Shown one piece after another: positions 52,661-63,993 of a DNA stretch of 64,000 bases. The stretch is from Nelumbo lutea. Its lineage: Eukaryota; Streptophyta; Magnoliopsida; Proteales; Nelumbonaceae. The notes beneath the pieces are model-generated. The model saw only the letters and a program-made list of their open reading frames with translations. It was not told the origin of the DNA and made no database searches. The stretch lies in assembly GCA_022828595.1 (NCBI GenBank), contig JAKGHH010000005.1:60383655-60447654 (forward strand). Reading direction: 5' to 3'. The position numbers and the translations under genes were made by a program. The first letter of the stretch is position 1, and every line of letters begins with the position of its first letter.

Positions 52661-55600
52661 ATGATGTACTCCTCAGAGTTTGAAAACAAAAGTAGTGCTG
52701 AATATGGACTGGTTCAGGGAGCTCCAAATGATTCCTTATTGACTGTGACCACAGTTGAAGTAGATGGAACTAATTATCTGGCATGGTCACAATCAGTAAA
52801 GGTTCATGTTTGTAGTAGAGGAAAGTGGGGATTCATTTCCAAGAGTAAGAAGGCTCCCCCAGAAAATGATCCATCCTATGAGAAGTGGATGCAAGAAAAT
52901 TACACTGTCATTGGGTGGCTTGTGAACTCAATGCAGCCACAAATCAGCGAACACTACCTATGGATGAATTCAGCAAAAGAAATTTGGGACAGTGTTGCGA
53001 AAACCTATTCACAAAAACTCAATGTGGCCTGGGCATATAAATTGAGAAGTGATGTAAAGAATTTAAGACAAGGGGAGAAACCTCTTGCTGTATATTTCTC
53101 AACCCTAAAGTCCTTATGGCAAGAGATTGACCTAATAAAAGCAGTACCTTGGGACACCATCAATGATGCAGAGACCTACAGAAATTTGGTTGAAAGGAAC
53201 AGCGTATTTGAGTTCTTAACTGGACTAAACCCAGAATATGATATCACAAAACTGAATATTCTTTCCAAGGAGTGTGTCTCTTTGTCACAAGCTTATGCAT
53301 TGGTGAATAGTGAAGAGAGCAGAAGGGCTGTTCAGGTTCAAGGGGCTGATATGAATGATCACTTTGCCAATATGGGGATTAAACCTAAAGGGAATGCTGG
53401 AACTTCTGGTGGCATAGGAAAGAAAGAAGTTATATGTAAGTACTGCAAGAAGTCAAAGCACACCAAAGATAAGTGTTGGAAACTACATCCTAATCTTGTT
53501 CCCAGTCGGTTTTAGAAAAAGTATGATAGTAAAAGATCAGGAAGTGCAAATGTAGCTGCCGGGATAGATAGTGAAGAAATGTCTACTTCTGCACAGTTGG
53601 CAGCCATGAGAGCAGAATATGAAAAGTTTGGAAAGATGATTAACCAGCTGAGTGATGTGACCTCTTCTTCTAACGCTTCAGGCAATTCTTCTGCTGCTTC
53701 AGCATTTGCTCATTCAGGTATAAGGGCTTCTGCCAATCATGCTACCACTTTAGGTAATCTCAAGATCCCTTGGATTATTGACTCAGGTGCTTCTGACCAT
53801 ATGACCAATCTTTCTACCCTATTTGTTTCATATGACTTGCTCCCTGGACGTGATAAAATCACTTTAGCTGATGGTTCACTTGCCCCTATCTCTGGTAAGG
53901 GAACCATCAAGGCTACGGATTCCTTGTTCCTACCTTCTGCCCTTCATGTACCTAAACTAAATACAAATTTGTTGTCTGTAAGCAGTTTAACCAAGTCACT
54001 AAACTGTTGTGTAACCTTCTTTCCTTCCTACTGTGTTTTTCAGGATCTAGAGTCTTAGAAAGTGATTGGGAGTGGCCATGAGGCGAACGGAATATACCTG
54101 CTTGATACCTCGGAACAATGCACTGATCATCTTGGGAATGCTGCTCTTGGATCTGTTTCTTCAGAGTCTGTTAGTCGGATTATGTTGTGTCATCGTCGTT
54201 TTGGTCATCTGTCTTTTTCTGCCTTGAGTCATCTTTTCCCTGAACTGTTTAAGGGAATTAGTTTGTCTAGTCTTCATTGTGAGTCTTGTGAATTGTCAAA
54301 GCATTGTAGAAACAATTATCCTTTGAGTAATAAAAGATCTTTCTTTTATTTTAATATTGTGCACTCTGATGTGTGGGGGCCTTACCACTTACCTTCCATG
54401 GGTGGCTATAAATATTTTATCCTGTTTATTGATGATTTTTCTCGGTTCACTTGGATATTCCTGATGAAATCCCGTGATGAAGTTCCAAGACTTGTAAGAC
54501 AATTCCATGAATTTGTTTTAACCCAATTCGATACCAGGATTAAAATCTTCAGATCTGACAATGCAAATGAATACTTTGAGAAAAACCTATCCTGCTATCT
54601 CTCTGACATGGGGGTTATTCATCAAAGCTCATGTGCTAGGACCCCAGAACAGAATGGGGTTGCTGAGAGGAAAAATAGGCATATTGTTGAAGTTGCAAGA
54701 AGTATCTTATTTGCCTCACATGTTCCTACCAGGTTTTGGGGTGATGTTGTTCTTACTGCTACCTATCTTATAAACCGTATGCCATCCAGGGTTTTGGGGT
54801 TTAAATCTCCCTTCAATCTTCTTTATCTAGACAAGGACCTTTTTCTTGTTCCTATTCGTGTCTTTGGCATAAATTTGAACCCAAAGCTCAAAAGTGTATC
54901 TTCCTTGGTTATTCCCCCACACAGAAGGATTATTGTTGTTTTGATCCAAAGTCTGGCAATCGGTATGTCTCAATGGATGTCACGTTTGATGAGCTTTCCC
55001 CCTTTTATGGTTTCTCTCCAGAAGGACATTGTCCACAGGGGGAGGATTTGTCACAGGTGTTTGCTCTTCCTCTTCCCGTCCCTGTTGAGTCTCTTGATGT
55101 GTCTGCTTCTCCTTCAAATGCATCAAGGGTGGATCAGTCGTTCCTTTCTCCTTGTCCCAGTACTCTACCTCCTCGTCCTATCCTCAATCCTAAGGTGTAT
55201 CAAAGGCAAAGATCTAGAAATGTGTAGGTTGTTTCTCCTACAACACATGGGCCTCATACACTTTCAGTCATAGAAGAGACAACAGGTACTGTTTCAGCAT
55301 CTTTGGATTCATCCTTCTTTGATCTTGATATTCCAATTGTTGTTAGGAAAGGAAAACGGAAGTGCACTACACACTGCATTTTTTAGCACCCTTCTTATAG
55401 TTTGCTTTCACCTCCATACTTTGCCTATCTCTCTTCTGTTGCTTCTCATCTTATTCCCAGGTCTATGTCAGAAGCTCTTAAGATTCCAGAGTGGAGGGAT
55501 GCAATGAGATCTGAAATCGATGCCCTATACAAGAATGACACATGGGAAGTGGTGGATTTGCCTGAAGGGAAGGATCCGGTCGGTTGCAAGTGGGTATTTA

Positions 55601-56990
55601 CTATCAAATACCAAGCTGATGGCACTATTGAAAGGTACAAGGCCAGGCTGGTTGCAAAAGGCTATACACAGACATATGGGATTGATTATTTAGAGACCTT
55701 TGCACCTGTTGCCAAGATGACATCTGTGAGGGTTCTTCTATCTTTAGCTGCTCACTTTGACTGGCCCCTTTATCAATTGGATGTGAAGAATGCATTTCTG
55801 AATGGTGAATTACATGAGGAGGTTTATATGTCTCTTCCTCCAGGGATGTATGGAACTGATATGAAAGGGAAGGTATGCAGGCTGAAGAAATCTCTTTATG
55901 GACTAAAACAGTCCCCTAGAGCATGGTTTGAGAGATTTAGAACAACACTTGTTAACTTTGGTTATGTGCAGACACAGTCCGATCATACTCTTTTTGTGAA
56001 GAGGAGTGGACCTCTGGCAGTATACCTCATTGTGTATGTAGATGATATTGTAGTGACTGGTAATGATGTTTCAGGAATTCATGATCTAAAATCTTTTCTC
56101 CATACAAAGTTTGAGATTAAAGATTTGCGGGACTTGAGATACTTTCTTGGTATAGAAGTGGCTCGATCCAAGGATGGGATTCTTATCTCCCAAAGGAAGT
56201 ATGTTCTTGACTTGCTCTCCAAGACTGGAAAGATGGGTACTAGACCAGTTGCTACTCCTATTGATATGAGTCATAAACTCTCAGCCTCAAGAGGGACATT
56301 GTTAGAAGACAAAGGAATCTTTCAGGGACTTCTTGGGAAACTTTTGTACCTACACATGACTCGACCAGATATTGCATATGCAGTCAGTTGCATTAGCCAA
56401 TTCATGCATGCTCCCCGAGACACTCATATGGCAGCAGTTGAGAGAATCCTATGTTATTTGAAGGGCTCCCCAGGAAAAGGTATTATGTTTGCCAAGCATG
56501 GTCATATGAAACTTGAAGCCTACATCGATGCTGACTGGACCGGAATCATTGATGACAGAAGATCTACTCTGGGTATTGCAGCTTGGTGGCTGGTAATGTT
56601 GTTTCTTGGAGAAGCAAGAAACAATCTGTTGTTGCTCGGTCTTTTGCTGAAGCAGAATATAGGGCCATGGCACATGGAGTTTCTGAATTATTTTGGCTAA
56701 AATCATTGATGGAAAAATTTATAGTTGAATATGACAAGCCAATGATGTTGTATTGTGATAATCAGGCTGCCATCAACATTGCTCACAACCCAGTGCAACA
56801 TGATAGAACCAAGCATATTGAAGTTGATCGACACTTCATTAGGGAAAGGATCTCTTCGGGTGAAGTGTCTTCCTTTCATCACATCTGAAGGACAGTTGGC
56901 AGATTTTCTCACCAAAGGCATTCCCAAGGCAAAACTTCAGCATGATACCAGCAAGCTTGGCATGATTGACATCTATGCTCAGCTTGAAGG
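52661..56990 (+). pseudogene. Copia-D gag-pol
   Basis: Starts MMYSSEFENKSSAEYG. Gag runs to about 53400, and the intact CCHC knuckle CKYCKKSKHTKDKC is at 53437. An in-frame TAG follows at 53513, then protease IDSGASDHM near 53778 and a second in-frame TAG at 54056. Integrase keeps the H-H-C-C part, HSDVWGP, RSDNANEYF and the catalytic Glu in EQNGVAERKN. A deletion shifts frame near 54870, and stops occur at 55227 and 55384. Reverse transcriptase 55402-56200 has YVDDIVV. RNase H continues with a shift near 56575. Confidence 0.9.
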
Positions 56991-56994
56991 GGAG

Positions 56995-57252
56995 TGTAGA
57001 GAAGATGGGCCAAATGGCCCATAGGTTGTTTATTCTTTCTTGTTATTTATGTTTCTTTTCTGTAATGGGCCTTATTCTGGGCCCATCCTGTCTATATTAA
57101 GTTCTTCGTAAATTCTTGCCCACCTAAGGGCCTCCTTGTAAATATATCTAAATAGAAGAGTGTTAGGGTGCTGAGAGAGAGAAGGATTGAAACTCTCATT
57201 CTCAGACCCTCATTGCTGAACTCTCAAGCTCTCCTCTCTTCAGTTTTCTTCA
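56995..57252 (+). repeat. Copia-D 3' LTR
   Basis: 258 bp, matching 51162-51425. The AATAAA-like signal of the 5' copy is changed here. Confidence 0.9.
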
Positions 57253-57453
57253 GTAATATTGGGTTTACTTAACCAGGTTTGTGTTGATAGAATTGAGCCT
57301 TGTTTTTTGCAATTCGGTTCTTTAGTAAGAAAGACCTGTATTTAAGAATAGACCATCATGTCTATGTATTATGTGGATGAGGCTGCTATTGGGATTCTTT
57401 TTATTTTAAATATGTTTTGTCCCTGAGCTGATTTTAAGTTTGTAATTTTGTAG

Positions 57454-57539
57454 GCTGTATGTTTTTCATTGTTGGACATTGGTAATTCATCTCCAGTTCA
57501 AGCAGCTCGCACAAGTGGGCATATAGAAGAGAGTTTACG
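57454..57539 (+). CDS. NUP188: NUP188 exon 11 of window
   Basis: Encodes AVCFSLLDIGNSSPVQAART to HIEESL plus two bases of Arg, between TTTTGTAG and GTAATT. It starts in phase 0 like the end of exon 10, across Copia-D. It ends in phase 2. Confidence 0.85.
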
Positions 57540-57707
57540 GTAATTTACTGGCTTACAAAATTTTCTAGATATTTACTTTCATCGAGCCTTCACATTTTGT
57601 TTTATTGATTGTGCCCTATGATCATTTTGGATATTCTTCCATGTCCTTTTTTACAAATAGTTTACTATTCTATTTTCTCAGTATAAATTGTTTATTGTCT
57701 TCTGTAG

Positions 57708-57818
57708 GGTTGATGTTGTTGAGATTATCTGCACTTTGGTAAAAAATTTATCGCCTGATGGTAGTGGTGCAAAACTGATGGCCTTGAGTATTACTATAAT
57801 GGCGAACATGTTGAAGTG
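57708..57818 (+). CDS. NUP188: NUP188 exon 12 of window
   Basis: Encodes VDVVEIICTLVKNLSPDGSG and KLMALSITIMANMLK plus two bases of Cys. The acceptor is CTTCTGTAG and the donor TG|GTATGC. It fits exons 11 and 13 in phase. Confidence 0.85.
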
Positions 57819-58249
57819 GTATGCCATTCATGTTTCTGTTTGCTTTGCACATGTATTGTGATTCTGAATACGTATTGTTGTATGGTTGTATCACTAAGCT
57901 AAGCTATACAGAAGGTGAACACCAAATGGACAACTATAAACAGAAGGCTCATTAGTAGTTACTATTCATCAGCTTCTCAAGAACCTTGGCCTGTATAACT
58001 TAACTCGGCCTTAATCCCAATTATTTGTAGTCATCTACACGAACTATCTCCCTCCATTATAGGCCATCAAGAGCTTTCCTGTTAGGTTATAAGCCCTTGG
58101 ATTATTTCTTACTTTAAATAACCATCAGCTAATATATTGCATTCTTTTAAATTCAAAATGAGATTGTATTTGCTACTACAATGAATATGATATTAGATGA
58201 TTTGCTAGTTTCTACAGTTCCAGAGATACTCCAATTGGCTCACTATTCA
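57819..58249 (+). other. NUP188 intron, no feature seen
   Basis: Non-coding sequence between exon 12 and the MITE-like block. Confidence 0.5.
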
Positions 58250-58613
58250 GTAAGGCTGTGTTTGGTAAGAGTGCAAACGCTGAACTGAAGCGAATTTGCA
58301 AACAGGTTCAGCTTTGCAGGTGTTTGGTAAGAAAGCATTTTTATTACAGAAAATGACAGTAAATTTGTTTTGTCTGACATGTTTCATTCAAAATAGGAGC
58401 AAAGTTTGTTTTTGAAAACTCGAAGCAAACTTTGGCACCCAAAGTTGATCAATGTAAAAATGGTAGATTCCTGTCTTGGAATTCATGTATGTACCCATCA
58501 CAACCAAATACATTTTTTAAGAATACAAAATTTATCAAGGCAGAACCAAACCAAGTCTGCATTTTTTCATGAACTATTTGCATTTGCATCTTACCAAATG
58601 CACTCTAAATGTT
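58250..58613. mobile_element. MITE-like element
   Basis: A ~360-bp block with inverted ends: GTGTTTGGTAAGAGTGCAAA on the left, and the complement of TTTGCATCTTACCAAATGCAC on the right. The GTTTGGTAAGA core is common in small hAT-like MITEs. A second internal GTGTTTGGTAAGAAAGC occurs at 58320. The target duplication is not clear. Confidence 0.55.
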
Positions 58614-58820
58614 TTCACATTTCTTCTTTTACTTTTTATATGAATGATTCTGATTTTTTTTTTTTTTGCTTCAGTAGATTTTTTTCATTTATACTAACCT
58701 TTTATGGACTTATTTCATTGATATTATGCAATTATTAAGTTTTGCAAGTCTACCATTTCAAACATGTTCATGTCTTACACTGTTGGCCATAGAAGAATAA
58801 ATATAATGTAGTTAATTTAG

Positions 58821-58973
58821 GGAAATGTAGTTGAACAAACAGTTTCCAAAGCCAAGTCTTTTATTTGTTTGCCATTTGCCTTAACTTGTGGTATTGGGGG
58901 AAATGTGGCCGAACAAACAGCTTCCAAAGCCAAGGTATTATTTTTATTTGGCATTTGCCTTGCCTTATGGTTA
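58821..58973 (+). repeat. 78-bp imperfect tandem duplication
   Basis: Two copies, starting GGAAATGTAGTTGAACAAAC (58821) and GGAAATGTGGCCGAACAAAC (58899), each with TTCCAAAGCCAAG and GCATTTGCCTT-like words. Non-coding and intronic. Confidence 0.7.
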
Positions 58974-59286
58974 ATCATGGTCAGGAGGACATTGATAAAA
59001 GTAAAGAGGTGCTCCTGATTATTTAAATCTCTGACAAAATGATTAATCACAATCATATCCTTATATGAATTTGATATTAGAAAAATGTTTGACAATTTCA
59101 TGTTAAAATTTGTGTCGATTTTCTTCTATAACTGGAAAGTAAGGCTCCTTGAAAAAAATAATAAAATAAATAATTGAGAAGGGTTTCCATTCTTCCTGTA
59201 CTGTGTGTACATATAAAAGAAAGATTTTTTTTTTTATAGTGTGTAATGGTGAACTTTTTGTCACAATTCTTTTGTTGCAATTGCAG

Positions 59287-59382
59287 CTCTCCATCTCATG
59301 TTGCTGTGGTGGCTCTAAAGTCAAATATACTTGATGTGGCCCTGAGGATAAATAATTTTGAAGAGAACAGTAATGTGTCAAG
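59287..59382 (+). CDS. NUP188: NUP188 exon 13 of window
   Basis: Encodes SPSHVAVVALKSNILDVALR and INNFEENSNVS plus two bases, between TTGCAATTGCAG and GTGAAT. Its first base completes Cys from exon 12. It ends in phase 2. Confidence 0.84.
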
Positions 59383-59989
59383 GTGAATTCATAGTCAAAC
59401 AATATCCTTTTCTTATTCCTAAATAACTTGGTCTTAGCTTGGTGGTAATAGTAGTTGTTATTTACACAAGTGGTGAAGGTTCAAATCACATTACATGGAT
59501 ATTATTTTATTCATAAATCCTTCTTTTATCCCTTATTGGTGCATCAAAGAAATGTTTAAGAACTTATAATCTGCTTGCTTCATCTTACTTTTGAATTTTT
59601 AACAGAATTATGTTATTTTGACAATGATGTACTTGTATTTTAGTATTCCTTTTAGTTTACAAAGCTGCTTTTATATGCATTCCAAATTTATTGTAATAAG
59701 TGTTGGTTCCCTTGATGTTTCCATCCATGGAATGTTTTCAATCAATAATTTAGTATATTTTTTGCTTGCAACTCTCCTAACTTAGTAGAATATATTTTAA
59801 TAAGTATACTATTCTTCCCTTTTAGATTTTTCTTCTTTCACCTTGGAAAAGGATTAATCTCAAATACACTTTGTACGCTTTTCCCCACTGTTTTTGTGTT
59901 GCTATTAGAAGAGCATTGTTAGATTGATTTAAGTTTTAGATTTAAAATCAAGCTTTCATCTTGTCACAAGGAACTTCTCTTCTTTTCAG
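59383..59989 (+). other. NUP188 intron, no feature seen
   Basis: AT-rich intron with no recognisable element. Confidence 0.5.
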
Positions 59990-60078
59990 TGGCAGATGGT
60001 GTCTGTCGGGTGGACTTGCAAGAATGCTCTTAATTGATTGTGAACAGAATGAGGAATGTTGCCAATTGACTATTTCAG
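59990..60078 (+). CDS. NUP188: NUP188 exon 14, GC donor
   Basis: Encodes GRWCLSGGLARMLLIDCEQN and EECCQLTIS. The acceptor is CTTCTTTTCAG, and the first base completes Ser from exon 13. The exon most likely ends TTTCAG|GCATGT, a GC-AG intron donor, because no GT lies at a suitable place before the reading frame loses family similarity. Later exons are beyond the window. Confidence 0.78.
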
Positions 60079-60406
60079 GCATGTTTCTCTGATTCTTGTT
60101 GAATGAACAATTGTCTTTAAACTGTTTTTGTTTGTTGAGGTTCCTACATTATGTTATTGTTAAGTTTCCTGTTTATGCTTAATGTTTAAGTCCTGCTTCT
60201 CTATTCACACCATTTCCATTCATTGGCTATTCATGTCATTAGCCTCTTCTAGCATACTCTAAATCCTGAATCTGTTCTGGCTATTTGACCAAGTTGATTG
60301 TTAGCAAATTCAATATTAGATAAACAGTTATGGTGATCATATGTCCAGTTATGTGTAGTTCATCTTATTGGTTAAATTTTAACTAGGTTTATTTGAACAT
60401 ATGTTT
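60079..60406 (+). other. NUP188 intron sequence
   Basis: Non-coding sequence up to the target duplication of the next LINE. Confidence 0.5.
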
Positions 60407-60422
60407 AACTAAATAATACTAT

Positions 60423-61440
60423 CCCACCTATGGTTCGAGCTTTCTGCAAGGAATCTTTCCTTGGAAAGGTTAGCGCTTGTGATGTGCTGCAAAGAAGAAG
60501 GCCTTTTTGCTGCCTCTCTCCTCATATGTGCTTGTTGTGTGGAAAAGTGGAGAAACCCTACCCCACTTATTAATCTCCTGTTCCTTTGTTACTCTTATCT
60601 GGGAGTTTCTCTGTGATCTCTCCGGTTGCAGATGATTCCCTCCTCAAGAGGTGGCAGACATTTTCAGGCCTATCTTCCTTCAGCAATTAAAGAAAAGAGG
60701 AAGGTTGATATGGTGAGCTACTAAGGCTGCAACTGTTTGGGTGGTTTGGGAGGAAAGGAATAACAGAATTTTTAATGGCAAAAGTAAAACTGTGGAGGGG
60801 GTTATTGTGACAATGGAATACTTTCAGAGTTCACATTTTGGATTGAAAACATGGAATGCTTTCAGAATTCACATTGACTGATATTCTAAGGGCTTGGAAG
60901 GAGAATAAAAATGGAATGGAAACCCCCCACAAGGTAGTAAAGATAAGCTGCACTTTGATGGATGCTCTCTGGGTAATCCGGGTATGGCAGGTATTAGTGG
61001 GGCAATTAGAAATTCAGAGGGCAAATTGGTGGCCCTTTACTCCGGGACACTCGGTGTGGCTAATTCCATAACTCTGAAATATTGGCTTTACTACAAGGTC
61101 TCAGATTAGCTAAGCAATTGGGCCTCAGACAAGTAGAGGTGGAAGGGGACTCAAAAGTTCTCTTGGGCATGAAGTAATAGACATATTCCATGGACTCTCA
61201 AGAATGCTTTCAGGGAAATAGAAAGGACTTCAAAAGAGCTGGATGCTGAATTCAAACGGGTTAGAAGGATTGCAAATGGGCTAGCTGACTTCCTTTCTAA
61301 ACAAGGGGTAGAAAGGCAGCAATTGTTTTGGGGATCTTTGTAACATAGTGTTGGTTTTAGGGCTGATGTTGTGGTCATTAAATTAAACTTTTAATGCTTT
61401 TCACATATTTTTAATATAATCAAAGTTCCATTGATAAAAA
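60423..61440 (+). mobile_element. 5'-truncated LINE with 16-bp target duplication
   Basis: A 1-kb LINE 3' end. AACTAAATAATACTAT flanks it exactly at 60407-60422 and 61441-61456. It encodes a zf-RVT piece (VSACDVLQRRRPFCCLSPHM near 60470, VWEERNNRIF near 60753) and RNase H debris to about 61340, then a short A tail. Several frameshifts. The intact long duplication shows simple target-primed insertion into the NUP188 intron. Confidence 0.88.
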
Positions 61441-61456
61441 AACTAAATAATACTAT

Positions 61457-61892
61457 GGTTCTTAGTGCTGATCATTTTCTTTTCTACTTAAGACATAAGG
61501 TTTTCTTGTAGTAAGATTAAGTTGAGCTTTTCCTTGGTATACTAGTATTGCATTTTAGTTTAATTTCGGGTCTTTTTTGTTTCTCCTGTCATTGTTTCTT
61601 TTCTCTTCTTTCCATTGTACATTTTGTTGGAAGAGGAGATGTATTCTTCTGTTTAATTATATGGTACTAATTAAGCTTTGTTGCTAACTTTGTGGGCTAC
61701 CAATACATCATGACATGTGTTAGTGCATTTGTTAGATTGCTTGGTATTTAGTGTAGCAATTTTTTCTTTTCTTTTTTTCTTTTTTGTATGTATTTGGTTC
61801 ACATAGTGGAATCCAGAATAAGCTTATCACTTTCTTTGCAAAGTGCAATATGGTAAGAAGAATATGACTATGTTGGTTCAATGCAATCATTT
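61457..61892 (+). other. NUP188 intron sequence
   Basis: AT-rich non-coding sequence between the LINE and Copia-E. No further NUP188 exon is recognised here. Confidence 0.45.
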
Positions 61893-62182
61893 TGTTAAAG
61901 TTCGACCTGCCCTAGAAGTCTGTTTTGTTTGTTAGCTGTAAAGTAAACAACAAGAAGGAAGAGAGGAAAGAAGAAGGAACAAAGAGGAAGGAGAAGAGAA
62001 AAGGTCTGGTTCGAAAATAGGAAAAAGTCAACCCTAGTTTCGGCTAGACCTATTATTATATTATTAATGTGACTAGAAAAGACATAAGTGCCCTTATTTA
62101 AGTAAAGGGCACTTGAACTAACATAGTAGTACACATCAGCACTCTCAACAGGTACAAAGACCAAAATACCCCTTCACTAACA
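61893..62182 (-). repeat. Copia-E 3' LTR
   Basis: Starts TGTTAGTGAAGGGG and ends CTTTAACA on the minus strand. It is called from its ends and from its position next to the purine tract, since the second LTR is not in the window. Confidence 0.65.
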
Positions 62183-62189
62183 CTCCCCC

Positions 62190-63993
62190 TCAAGTTGGTG
62201 AGTATATATCATATAATTCCAGCTTGTTACATATGTAGTCCACTCTCCCCCGACTCAAACCTTTTGTAAACAAGTTTGCCCACTGATTTCCTATATTAAC
62301 ATATGCAGTCTCTATCACTCCATTCAGCACCTTCTCTCTCACAAACTGACAGTCAACTTCGATGTGCTTGGTTCTTTCATGAAACACCGGATTTGAAGAG
62401 ATATGAACCGCTGCCTGATTGTCACAATAGAGCTTCACTGGAGTACTGATGTCATATCCTATCTCCTGTAGAAGATTCCTTAACCACACTAATTCACAAG
62501 CAATATGTGCCATGGCCTTCTATTCTACTTCCGCACTGCTTCTTGCCACAACTGTTTGCTTCTTACTTTTCCACATTACCAGGTTACCCCCTAGGAAGGT
62601 ACAATAGCCTGTGGTAGACCATCTATCATACATGGAACCTGCCCAATCAGCATCGGTGTATCCTTCTACTTCCAGTTTTCCACCACTTTTGTACAGTAAC
62701 CCACGACCAGGAGCTTCTTTCAAGTACCTCACAATCCTTAGAACTGCATTCCAATGTGGGACCAAAGGTTTCTGCATGAACTGACTCACCACACTAATCG
62801 CAAATGAAATATCTGGCCGAGTAATGGTTTGGTAGTTTAGTTTGCCTACAAGACGTCAGTATCTGCCAGGGTCTTCAAATACTTCACTTATATCACTGCT
62901 CAGCTTCGTATTTGTTTCCATTGGTGTCTCAGTCAGTTTAGTACCCAACAAACTTGTTTCTTCCAGTAAATCAAGCACATATTTCCTCTGACACAAATTA
63001 ATGCCATGCTTAGATCTTGCTACATCTATGCCCAAAAAGTATTTCAATTTGCCAAGGTCCTTTGTCTGAAAGTGTTCTTGTAGGAATGCCTTCAATCTGT
63101 CAATGCCCATTTTATCATTCCCAGCCACAACGATATCATCTACATACACCACCAATAGTATTTTTCCTGCTGGAGAGTCATGATTGAAGACAGAATGATC
63201 AACTTGGCATTGTTTTATACCAAACTTCTCGACCATCTCACTGAACCTACCAAACCATGCTCGAGGGGACTGTTTAAGTCCATATATAGCCTTCTTAAGT
63301 CTGCATACCTAACCATCCTCCCCCTAAGCAACAAACCCTGGTGGTTGCTCCATGTAGACCTCCTCGAGCAAATCACCATGAAAAAGGCATTTTTTATATC
63401 TAGTTGATGTAGAGGCCAATCGTACATAGCTGCCAGGGAGATGACAACACGAATTGACCCTATCTTAGCAACTGGGGAGAATGTCTCTATGTAGTCAATG
63501 CCATAGTTTGGAAGTACCCTTTTGCAACTAGCTGCGCCTTCAGACGCTCAACACGACCATCTGGCAAGTACTTAACGGTATACACCCACTTACAACCGAC
63601 AACCTGCTTCCCAGGAGGAAGAGCGGTGAGGTTCCAAGTGTGATTATGATGTAAGGCAGAGAGCTCTTCTTCCATAGCACGACACCACTTTGGAGAGGTA
63701 AGGGCTTCCTGGACATCCTTAGGAACAACCACTGAGGATAAGAAGGAGATGAACTGGCAATGGGAGGCAGAGAGGTGAGTAAGGGAAACAAAATTGGAAA
63801 TAGGGTGAAGGGTGCAGGTGTGTTTACCTTTCCGTAAGGCAATAGGGAGATTGAAGTCAGAGGCTGGTGTCGGATTTGGAGTTGGATCTGTTGACGGTGA
63901 TGAAGCCGGAGGAGGCGCAACCGGTACACGTGGGCAATGTGTATACACGTGACGGATAGGTGGATGGTCAACGGACAGTGGCATCGGAGGCAA
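62190..63993 (-). pseudogene. Copia-E reverse transcriptase and RNase H
   Basis: Reads right to left. A Pro-rich spacer is followed by FNLPIALRKGKHTCTLHPIS near 63860 and [20 protein letters not shown] near 63575. Reverse transcriptase has VVYVDDIVVAGND near 63150 and KYFLGIDVARSKHG near 63030. RNase H has VEGYTDADWAGS near 62660 and LYCDNQAAVHISSNP near 62430, ending at about 62190. Frames shift near 63505, 63330, 63240, 62850 and 62515, so it is inactive although the YVDD box is kept. Confidence 0.85.

Larger units (their letters stand above)
51162..57252 (+). mobile_element. Copia-D LTR retrotransposon
   Basis: The best preserved Copia element here: 6.1 kb, plus strand, with exact target duplication GTAAT at 51157-51161 and 57253-57257. 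LTRs are 51162-51425 and 56995-57252. The primer site TGGTATCAGAGC begins at 51426, directly after the LTR. The purine tract CTTGAAGGGGAG ends at 56994. A 1.2-kb untranslated leader with a tandem repeat precedes gag at 52661. The LTRs carry several base and short indel differences, so it is not a fresh insertion. Confidence 0.93.

Noticed and set aside
47915..59382. NUP205 instead of NUP188
   Set aside because: Both belong to one superfamily and the solenoid exons alone do not decide. The SH3-like segment in exon 9 (VPG, LIP, LVRWE) favours NUP188, though a sequence search should confirm it.
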